Below, piece after piece: positions 11,301 to 19,138 of a stretch of DNA of 64,000 nt. The notes under the pieces were generated by a model. That model was given only the letters and a program-made list of their open reading frames with translations. It had not been told where the DNA came from and searched no databases. Position 1 is the stretch's first letter, and every line of letters begins with the position of its first letter. The position numbers and the translations under genes were made by a program. Source of the stretch: Telopea speciosissima (taxonomy: Eukaryota > Streptophyta > Magnoliopsida > Proteales > Proteaceae); contig NC_057920.1 in the NCBI RefSeq assembly GCF_018873765.1, positions 11,917,307 to 11,981,306 of the forward strand, read 5' to 3'.

Positions 11301-14300
11301 AAACCCTAAATGATTTGGGGAAGATGAGTTGCAGGTTTTTTCTCTTTTTTTTTGCAAGGGCATTTTTGTCACTTTACCCATTGACTTTAACGTTGTTAGT
11401 CCTACACTAACGGAATGGGGGAATAAGTTAACTTTTTAGAAAAGTAGGGGGCACGCAAAATTTCCCAAAGCTGACGGGTGCTTTTGTAATTATGTGATAC
11501 CTCAGGGGAGGTACATGAAAATTTCCCTTAATCTAATCCTACTTGGGGTGCGTAGGCGCTAATTACATTGACAACATCTTTCTTCAACACAAGCTTGATG
11601 GATATAATCCTATCTCCAAATCTTTTAACATCCACCACATCAATTTTTAGATCTTTGTCCACTACTATGCTCACTCGACTTCTATTACTTTGATCTCCCA
11701 TATACCAAAGTTTAAAGTCGTCCAACACCTTAGCTTTTTTACCCTTCCATATAGTCTCTTGAATACAAATAATATTAATCATTCTTCTCCTCACAACATC
11801 CATCAACTCTAGACTCTTACCCGTTAAGGTTCCAATAATCCAAGATGCTAATCTAATTCTATGCTTTTGGACTAGTATCTTAACTTGCACTAGTCCACTG
11901 TGCAAGAACCCTTGCGTACTTGTCAGCGCAACCGGGCGCCGCAGCAGTGCATCACTTACAGGGGACCCCTTGCAAAAGGTTTATAGGATATGTTTCTAAG
12001 AAAATAAAAGTACTCATAAAATAGGATCCATGCAAAAAGGGGATTAGCTGAATATAATAAGGTGCCGACTGCCTACCTAACGCACCAATAAAAATATAAA
12101 TATATACAATAAAGTAAAGTGAGAGGAGCACCCTAATGTATTACACAGACAATCTCAACACTTAAAATAGAGCGCATAACATGATGCATAGTCACCAGGA
12201 AATCAGTAAAGGTACCAAATATAACAAAGAACTACATCTAGTCTAACATATGCACTTTGAGACCCCTGATACGGTGGAATAAACAAAGCAAATGAGTCAA
12301 GTAAAGCAAGGTCGTTATAGTGCAGTATAAAGGAATAATTGAATAGGAATAAAGGAATGAATAATGCAAGAATTAACCTCGAACCAGGGAAACCAGCAGG
12401 AGATCGATTGCAGCAGGATCGACACAATGAAAGGAACAGCAGCAGGGTTCAAGACTGAGGTCTAGTGGGCTCCTTAGGGGCCGGAAGCAGTCCTCCAAGT
12501 ATCACTCTGATTGGGAAGAAGAGTGCTGAGATCAAGACCTTCGAATCAGCAACAGTGAATAAGGAACTGATGCAGCCGTAAGTGTGAAAAGTGGTCTTCT
12601 TTGCCCCTGGACAGCAACAGCAGATTCAGTTGTTTAGGATGCTCTCTAGGTCTTCACAAATGTAGTAGCAGGTAGCAGCACTTGATTGCAGTCACACAAC
12701 AGCAGAAACAGTAGGGAATCGAATAGAGAAGAAGTAGAAGATAGGAGAAAAAGGGAAAAGGGATAAGGAGATTGGCTCTCTCAGCCAGGCCTCCCAGCCC
12801 TTCATGTCACACACATGGACAAGAGAAAAGTTGCTCCAAGCAATAATAATCAACTTCATTAAATCGTCTGTTTGGCTTCTAAAAGCCTTATATATAAATA
12901 GTTAGCAATGACTTGCTCTTCAAATTACAAAAATTAGAAAGTTTTAACTTTGACAAGTCCTAAAATTGGAAACTATAAAAATAGAAACAATAAAATAGTA
13001 AGTCTCGAATTGGGATCTCTCTCGCATGCAAATTTTCTATCGGGAAACCCTCGAAACTTCTATTATCGTTGGTAGGAGCGGCAGGATGATGATGAGTATA
13101 TAAATAAAGAAATATGAGACCAAAAAGAAGAAATGGCAAGAGAAAGATATTGTATATCGATGGAGGTGCATTGCTGATGTGGAAAACAGGGCAAGGATTC
13201 TCTACAATAACACTGTTAAAAAAAAGGGAATTAGTGCAGCTTGGTAGTGCCTTTGTTTAGGGTAAAAAATTTCACAGGTTCAAATCCTGTCATCCCTACC
13301 TATTACTTCTCCTCTGGGCAGTAACGATGGATCAATTGAGGTCAAAACAAATTGGACATAAATAATCTTTCATTTTATGATAGGTAATGAATGCAAGGTG
13401 TTTTGGGAAAAAAGAATCCTTTTCTTTACAGTTTTATTCTTATCTATTGTGAGAGACTTGGATTACAAGCAACGAAACTAAAATAGAAACTAACTGAAAT
13501 ATAAACTTCTAAATAAAAGCTAAGCAACTAAAATAGAAACTCTAATTTAGAAACAAATAATTAACAAAATAGAAACTAGGTCTATGCCAAAATAGAAACT
13601 AAATTAATAGCAGCTTCTAATAGAATATTCCACCACTATCCAGCACCTAATCATCACACCAGCAGTCCATATCAACCCCAAATCACTGTTCACGTGAACA
13701 CTGTCGCACGAACAGTAACTCGTGGTACTGTTCACGTGAACCTTTTTCTTTTTTTTTTTTTAAAAATTCTGTCTGTCTTCTTCATGCTTCGATCTACATC
13801 AATAAATATCTCAAGTCTCCACACAAGTAACTCAATAAGTAACTCTTAAATAGTCATCTTATAAACTCCATTTTTTCATTCAATAAGGTTGTAATCCATT
13901 AACTTCGCACCATATCAGTCACAATAATAGTCAACCATGGGTATTGGTTGGCCATGCACCTCATCTTGTATACCAATACCTCTTGTAGGTTGTGGCCTTT
14001 TTTTTTTTTTTTTTAAGACAACCGAATACAACAACAACAACATTATGAGGGACCAGCACAAGGGAGGCACAATGACCCTACAAGTGAAAGGGGGGATGTT
14101 GATGTATTTTGAGAGAGCAGAATAGTGACAAAACTTAAGTTTACCTTAAAATAAGGTAATGAGTAAGAATTGCCCTCACACAAAAGTAAACAATATCAAT
14201 CCACGACTCAATCCACTCCTAATGTTTCGGTTTTATATTAGGAGGGAGGGAAGCCATAAAAATATTGAAAGAACAAACAGGGCTCAACACGGCAAAAAAA

Positions 14301-15254
14301 TCCAAAATCAGCGCGCCAAAAAGTGCACCGCGCATCGGACGGTTGAAGCTGTCCTTGGGATGCGGAGAGGTTCCGGGGTGAACATGCAATGTCCAAAAAC
14401 TAAAGACTAAGGCTACGTTTGGTAACAGTCCGAACGCCGTTCTTCCGTTCTTTGAGAACAAAAAAAAGGAAAAAGTGTTTGGGTTGTCGGTTCCTTTTTT
14501 TGGTCTTTCAGAACGAACCAGAGGGAATCTTCATCAAAAGGACGTTCTTTACAAACCGTCTCAGACACGGTCTGTAAAGAACGAGAACAAATCTATCGTG
14601 GAAAAATGAAGTGAAGATCGAAAAAAAGGGGAAAAAACCCATGATTGCAAAACATTGATGAGAAGCTCGCCTTCGTGCTCATCCCCAACCCTCACTCTAC
14701 AACTCGACTCCATTGCCAAGCTCGCCTTCGTGCTCCTGGTTCTGCTGCAACTCCGCCAAGGTCGTCTTCGTCCTCCAACGAAACAAGTACCTTCTTGTTC
14801 GTTCATTCCATTTCCCTCTCTTCCTCCCTCATTCTTCTCCTCTACCTCCAACAAACGAGCCTTACCCATCGCTCGACATGTCCACATACAAATCGTCAGT
14901 TTCCAAACCCTAAAAAGTCTCAAAATCCCTAGAAACTCATGCATCTAATCGATCTTCGTATTCGCTCGTCATCTCCATCTGAGGATTCATTCATCGTTAG
15001 CTAGGTTTTAGAAGTTGAATCTCTTCATCCCACCGCGAATCAGGTCTGTCGATGGTGTTATCATCGTTTTTGCTCATATTTTGTGTCAGATATTGGTAGA
15101 ATCACCATGCGGTGGTAGATCGAAGAAATCTGAGGTGGGAAGGTATGGATTTGATAGGGTTCTTGATGAAATTTTTTAGGGTTTTTGAAATAGATAACTT
15201 CATCTTCAATGTAATGTACAAAATCTGCAGTTATCTCTATCTGTTTCTCTATTA

Positions 15255-15291
<37 letters not shown>

Positions 15292-18200
15292 CTCTCAGGT
15301 TAGCAACTTCCCATTTTCTTGTTCCTTTCCTTTTCTCTCTTTCTCACCTCTACCCATTTCCCTCCTTCTTCTTTTGATTCCTCTTCAGCTTTCAGATATC
15401 TCTGTTTTGTATTTAAATTCCTTTGGTAGGTTTTCTCAAAACAGAGAAACTGAAGTTACTACTTCAGAACCCGTTTAGAAAATTTTAGGATCCTTTCTGG
15501 GTTGTTCTATTACTTCTGTTCTGGTTGAATTCTTGAAATTTTAGCTTATTGATCATAACCCATTTTGAATTATATACAGTTCAGTGTGCAGAGGAACAAA
15601 AACCAGTCTTTTGAGAAATGGAGAATTTTGTTGGGCTTTGTAAGGGAGACGATCAGATGGATTTACCTCCTGGGTGGGTTTCGATTCCACCCAACTGATG
15701 AAGAGCTTATAACTCACTATCTGTCCAAAAAGGTTATTGACAGCAACTTCTGTGCTAGAGCAATTGGAGATGTGGATTTGAATAACTTCTGTTTTGTATT
15801 TAAATTCCTTTGTTCTGAATTCAAGCAGCATATGAAGTAATTCACTACTTCTACCTGATTATCTATGGTGCATCATGATTATCAAAACTTAATTCTGAAT
15901 TCAAGGCTTGGGTTTGAAAAAACCCAAGCCTTTGTTTTCCATACCATGGTTTTGGATTTGGAAAGATTTTCATCGAACGAGAATGAAAGCGAGGAGTTCT
16001 TTGTTAATTATTTGATTTGTTTTTAATGGGTCCTGAATATGTATAGGGCTGCTAGGTTCGATGTAGATTATAACAGGTCTTATGACGTCGTGCTGTGAGA
16101 CTAAATGGTTCAATAAAAGGGTATTTGAGGTTTTGAATCTTGTCAATGGCATGAAACCATTTTGAGAATTATTGGAATGATTGTGATGCAGAGTCTCTTG
16201 TTTTTTTTGGACAAGAACTTCTGAGTTCATGGGCTTGTAATGTAAAGCGTATGGTTCGCTATTGGAGCAACTTTCACTTTATGGTACAATTTTAATGCAA
16301 GATAGTAGCATGCATTCTGCACAGTTGTTGTAAATATACTAGTCTTGATCATTGAAGTTGTAGTATTCCTCATGAGAGTTGGAGGTAAAGAACATGAGCA
16401 TAGTAGAGGGCTAGAGGTACAAGTGATGGAGGTAGATAAAGAGGTGTATGCGACAAAGAAGGAAAGAGAGAGTGATAAGTTTGAAGTTTGGAAGGAAGAG
16501 AGAGCCCAACAGGGTTGGAGTAGATAGTGATTATATCATGAGTGCCTTATGTAGGGAAGAGAGAGCTCAATATGTTGGCATGTTCATTTCTATCTCACTG
16601 ATGGTGTTGATTTTCATACCATGTGTATGTAGCGTAATATTATGCTCACTAATCAGCACACCAACCATTATCCATAAAAATTATGTTATATTTCTATTAT
16701 ATTGCCATGTTTCTTTTCTGAAATACTCACCTGACTTCAATGCTCTCAGTTTTTTATTTGTGTTAGAAATGCAGAAGTCCTGAACATTTTGTAAAGTAAT
16801 TCCTTTGTGATGTATACAATGCAGAAGTCCTGAACATTTTGATCAAGTACTATTCTGCTTATTGTTCAGGTATACAAAGACAGGAATGTAGTTACACAAC
16901 TTGTGAGACGAGCTGAAAGGGCTGGTTTCAAGGCAATTGCCCTCACTGTTGATACTCCAAGACTAGGTCGCAGGGAAGCTGATATCAAAAACAGGTACAC
17001 CTGAAACATGCTAGACAAAAATAACTTGAAAGATTAGGTGGAGCAGTTTTGACACTGCACCAGCCCATGGGAGTTGATTTTTGAGGTCTTAAACTAAGCA
17101 TGTGAAAATTTTTCCCGGTTACTTTATATGTACATGGTTAGGGTTCTATATTGAAAGAGGGGGGAGGGGGGGGGATTTCATTAGTTATTACCAAATTGAT
17201 GGGTCTTTAGCTCAAATTGGTGGTTCGAATCCACCAAGGCCCTTTTTATTCAGCTGTTCATAGCATAGTCAGTTATGGCACTAATCCACACAAGAACCCA
17301 ATATTAATGGCATTTTTTAAATTTGACATTTTTATAATTACTTTGGTTATGTTAATGATATATTTTACTTTTATGCTAAGATTGGTAAGAGAGAAAAGGG
17401 TTTTAAAGTATTTTTTGGTATAAGTTACAAGGAAATGGCATTATTATAATTAATATCAAATTTGGAAAAACAGGTTTTACCAAACACCATTTTTGTTCTG
17501 AACACGTTCTTGAGACCGTTACCAAACAGTCATTTTCAGTAACTGAACGACGTTCCAGACCAGAAACACTCATTTCTCGTCAAGAACGGGTGGTCTTAGT
17601 TCAGACCGTTACCAACCATAACCTACTTAAACAACGAAAAGAATGAGAATACTATTATTATTATTAAATAAAAATGAGAGAATAATACCTTATGGAAAGT
17701 GATATTCCCGATCCGATCCGAAGCGGCAGCCTCAAACACAGTAACCACGTCCCATACCCGATTCAGGAAAACGCCATCACAGATCCTCTGCAGATTCTCA
17801 AAAACAGGATCAAAGGCCAAGACCTTAAACCCCATAGCAGCGGCAGCGAAAGTCGCCATTCCCACATTTGCACCCACATCGACGACGACGTATCCACCAT
17901 CCCCACCGCCACCTTGTTCTCTCAACTTCTCCAGAACCTCCTGAATCGTCACAGAAATATCAGGCTTTCTGAAAGGCTTCCCTTTAAGCATTCGAACGAT
18001 GTTCTTGTGAGGCTTATCGGGTAAGGAGCCGAGATCAGCAAGAGAGTAAAGGAACGGGTAACGAACACCTTCGACAACGTTAGCAATCACCGGGTAACCC
18101 TGAGGGCATTTGTAGCAGTCGAAAGGTTGGATCGAACGGAAGGGAAATGGGGTTTTGAAGATCCGCTCTTTAGTGAAATTTGGGTTTGGAATTGAAGTTC

Positions 18201-18309
18201 GGGAGAGGTATGAGAGGAAGATTAGGACAAGAGTGAGCGGGAAGAGTAAGAGGAGGTTTCGAGAAGAGAGTAATGGTGAGGGTTTTTCCTTTTTGCATGC
18301 ATTCGCCAT
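8397..18309 (-). CDS. FkbM-family SAM-dependent methyltransferase, two exons
   Basis: The predicted protein is 325 residues. Exon 1 is 18309-17689 and exon 2 is 8753-8397, joined by an 8.9 kb phase-0 intron (donor AAG|gtatta, acceptor ccctag|TTG). The start was taken at 18309 ([12 protein letters not shown]); an in-frame ATG at 18345 would add 12 residues. Residues about 18-36 form one hydrophobic segment, suggesting a type II membrane anchor and Golgi/ER location. [14 protein letters not shown] (about 141-154) is the SAM-binding motif I, followed by the acidic AFDPV turn; [17 protein letters not shown] in exon 2 is the FkbM-domain signature. Family members are usually O-methyltransferases, but the substrate of the plant branch is not evident from sequence. 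The gene is head-to-head with LARP6. The intron holds a LINE, a Pack-MULE, plastid DNA and other gene fragments, yet both exons are intact. Confidence 0.88.
9060..9195 (+). mobile_element. L1-type LINE RNase H relic
   Basis: One frame near 9140-9192 reads [15 protein letters not shown], typical of the end of the RNase H domain in plant L1 LINEs (usual form ANKIADxLARxG). No other LINE coding can be read around it. It lies in the FkbM intron, antisense to the gene. Confidence 0.45.
9690..9900. repeat. Decayed MITE rich in GTTCC/GGAAC
   Basis: The stretch has repeated inverted blocks such as 'tttgttcctgggaacaaaa' and 'tttctctatttctctatt' facing 'gagaaatagagaaac'. It resembles the ends of the element proposed at 14411-17630 (GTTCC-rich, 'gttaccg'). 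Ends were not fixed. Confidence 0.35.
10178..11527 (+). mobile_element. Pack-MULE carrying a MOS11-like gene fragment
   Basis: This is a non-autonomous Mutator-like element of 1350 bp. The terminal inverted repeats are about 260 bp and well conserved (left from 10178, gggaaattttcacgtacctc; right ends at 11527, rc gggaaattttcatgtacctc). It is flanked by a perfect 9-bp target duplication TTAATCTAA at 10169-10177 and 11528-11536, the Mutator hallmark. The interior is not transposase but host-like sequence including a coding exon. The insertion interrupts an RTE LINE within the FkbM intron, so it is younger than the LINE. Its TIRs share blocks with the second Pack-MULE at 51595-53303. Confidence 0.9.
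10941..11118 (+). pseudogene. MOS11/CIP29-like gene fragment captured by a Pack-MULE
   Basis: The frame reads [38 protein letters not shown] and [20 protein letters not shown], then VKRK followed by a GT donor (AAAG|gttcat). This matches the conserved region of plant MOS11, the homolog of CIP29/Tho1, a nuclear protein of TREX-linked mRNA export whose usual motif is KIRRAERFGMPVQLSEEEKR. Substitutions at the normally fixed RAERFG (here RAEHFG) fit a decaying copy. More of the parent may begin near 10756 in another frame. The fragment keeps part of an intron, so capture was from DNA. The assignment rests on recalled motifs. Confidence 0.65.
12100..13085 (-). mobile_element. LTR-like fossil sequence
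   Basis: On the minus strand there is a TATA-like 'tatttatatataagg' near 12888 followed by a leader, in the style of an LTR promoter. A related 'aaatagaaact' repeat zone lies at 13450-13620 beyond the plastid insert, as though the insert split one older element. No coding part was recognised and the ends are uncertain. Confidence 0.25.
13090..13445 (+). other. Nuclear plastid DNA insert (NUPT), trnW-trnP-psaJ spacer region
   Basis: The stretch contains a decayed plastid trnP-UGG (13225-13298). The flanks look like the plastid spacers on each side of it: upstream 'gatattgtatatcgatgg', 'gaggtgcattgctgat', 'caaggattctctacaata'; downstream 'tattacttctcctctgggca', 'gtaacgatggatcaattgag', 'ttggacataaataatctttc'. 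It is inside the FkbM intron. The boundaries are estimates from where the plastid-like text stops. Confidence 0.7.
13225..13298 (+). pseudogene. Plastid-derived trnP pseudogene
   Basis: The 74 nt align along their length with plastid tRNA-Pro(UGG). 'gcagcttggtagtgc' is the D-arm region and 'cacaggttcaaatcctgtc' the T arm, ending in atccct+a. The 5' acceptor half is changed (agggaatt for agggatgt) and the anticodon position reads AGG in place of TGG. It is therefore a non-functional nuclear copy. Confidence 0.75.
15258..15292. repeat. CT microsatellite
   Basis: This is a (CT)n run of about 16 units, in the leader-like sequence upstream of the NAC fragment. CT-rich leaders are usual in plant 5' UTRs, so it may have been copied along with the gene fragment. 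Confidence 0.85.
15618..15790 (+). pseudogene. NAC transcription factor gene fragment
   Basis: The fragment begins [19 protein letters not shown] and, in another frame, continues [20 protein letters not shown] and [17 protein letters not shown]. These are NAC subdomain A and the start of subdomain B of the CUC/NAC100-type group (usual [14 protein letters not shown]). An extra four bases at the PPG/F point shift the frame, and homology stops after DVDLN, before the CEPWDLP motif. The DNA-binding domain is therefore incomplete and no functional factor can be made. What follows (15788-15812) is an exact 25-base repeat of 15401-15425, suggesting template switching at the junction. The fragment is antisense to the host FkbM gene. 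Confidence 0.85.
16870..16994 (+). pseudogene. Glycolate oxidase exon fragment
   Basis: A single exon reads [20 protein letters not shown] then [20 protein letters not shown] and NR. It is bordered by a good acceptor (ttgttcag|GTA) and donor (AACAG|gtacac). This is an internal exon of the FMN-dependent peroxisomal (S)-2-hydroxy-acid oxidase of photorespiration; the [14 protein letters not shown] motif is diagnostic. No neighbouring GLO exon is present on either side. It is thus an isolated captured exon with its splice sites, 1.1 kb downstream of the NAC fragment. Confidence 0.85.
17201..17242 (+). pseudogene. tRNA-like relic lacking an anticodon arm
   Basis: The 42 nt form a 7-bp acceptor-like stem (gggtctt / aaggccc with one G-U pair), a tagctca D-box-like start and a proper T arm (ggtgg ttcgaat ccacc), with nothing between them for an anticodon. 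It may be a deleted organellar or nuclear tRNA copy; the parent was not identified. Confidence 0.3.
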
Positions 18310-19138
18310 GGAAAAGAAGCTCACGAGATGAATCTTTTTAATCAAGGGCCATGACCAACTACAGCTAAGAGCAACTACCTAGGGGAAGGGTAACAGTGCC
18401 TTAATAGATCACAAATGTGAGCACGAGAATCGAACCCATGACCTCCTGTGGGGGGCAAGCACTTCAACCGGCAAGAGCGGCTGTTCAGCACGAGATGAAT
18501 TAGGACTTCAACTGAAACACTGTTGTTTCTGTTACTTCTGCAAGTGATACGATACCTTCTGGGAATGGGAGTTAACTAACGTGCGCTGAAGGGAGGTGGA
18601 ATGTTAGGTTTCGTGGCCCATGAGCCCACCCGTTAAAGTCACAAGCCCATTAGCCAACCCAAATGCCATCAAAGGAGAGAGTCAAAAGAAAACCCCCGGA
18701 CACGCGTCGAGATGTGATTGGTCGGATGGCAAATGCACTACAAAACACCGTAGTGGCGGGAGAGCCAGCACAAGATCTGACCAAGTTGCAGAGGAACTTG
18801 CATGAAAATGGAGCGACCGGCATCAAAGGAGCTTCCAGAAATGGCCAAAAAAAGCCTTGGCAAAAACCCAACCTTACAAATCCAGTCAAACCCACTTGCT
18901 GCGGTCGCGTGTAATGAAAGAGGGCCGATAAGATCTCTCATCAAGCACAGATGCCCGTATTTGTGCGAAGATTATGGATTTAATATCAGAAGCGGTTAGT
19001 TACAAAAACTTTCATTCTCAGGAGAGAATGAGAGAGATTAAAAGCAAGCGATTGAGTGTGTGTGAGTGAGAGAGGGAGAGAAATAAATAACATTGGGGGA
19101 ATTGAAGAAATAAAGAAAGAAGCCATAGAGGAAAAGAA
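18310..19138. promoter_or_regulatory. Shared head-to-head promoter region of FkbM and LARP6
   Basis: The two start codons are 829 bp apart and divergently oriented. The FkbM-proximal half contains a SINE relic (18365-18490); the half next to LARP6 is GC-richer, with a GA-rich leader (19021-19090, runs of gagagag) that fits a plant 5' UTR. No clear TATA box was fixed for either gene. Confidence 0.45.
18365..18490 (-). mobile_element. tRNA-derived SINE relic
   Basis: On the minus strand it reads ctcttgccggttgaagtgct (A-box-like), then 'ggaggtcatgggttcgattc' with the B-box GGTTCGATTCTCG, the layout of a tRNA-derived SINE head. It sits about 60 bp upstream of the FkbM start codon, so it may influence that promoter. 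Confidence 0.5.

Larger units (their letters stand above)
9985..12092 (-). mobile_element. RTE LINE, 5' UTR and endonuclease part, split by a Pack-MULE
   Basis: Read on the minus strand, 11905-11537 encodes the start of an RTE-type apurinic endonuclease: [41 protein letters not shown] and [12 protein letters not shown]. The reading resumes at 10168 with [38 protein letters not shown] and then a Gly-rich stretch. The break is exactly the 10178-11527 transposon. The part from 12092 to 11906 is the 5' UTR. Reverse transcriptase is missing, so the element is truncated after the endonuclease. Several residues differ from the usual motifs, for example ASWII for ASWNI and GCDLNG for GGDLNG, so it is a relic. 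Confidence 0.8.
14411..17630. mobile_element. Putative non-autonomous DNA element carrying NAC and glycolate oxidase fragments
   Basis: The left end reads aaggctacgtttggtaacag followed by tccgaacg; the right end, reverse-complemented, reads aggttatggttggtaacggt followed by ctgaac. These are imperfect inverted ends of a type common in plant MITEs, and both sub-terminal regions are rich in GTTC/GAAC. Between them lie two fragments of unrelated host genes and no transposase. No clear target duplication was found, so the element may instead be two separate MITEs flanking unrelated insertions. It lies wholly within the FkbM intron. Confidence 0.4.

Noticed and set aside
14561-14948. Several overlapping open frames on both strands
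   Set aside because: They overlap in all frames in a Ser/Leu/Pro-coding, CT-rich leader-like region and match no family. They are probably 5' sequence near the NAC fragment or element DNA.
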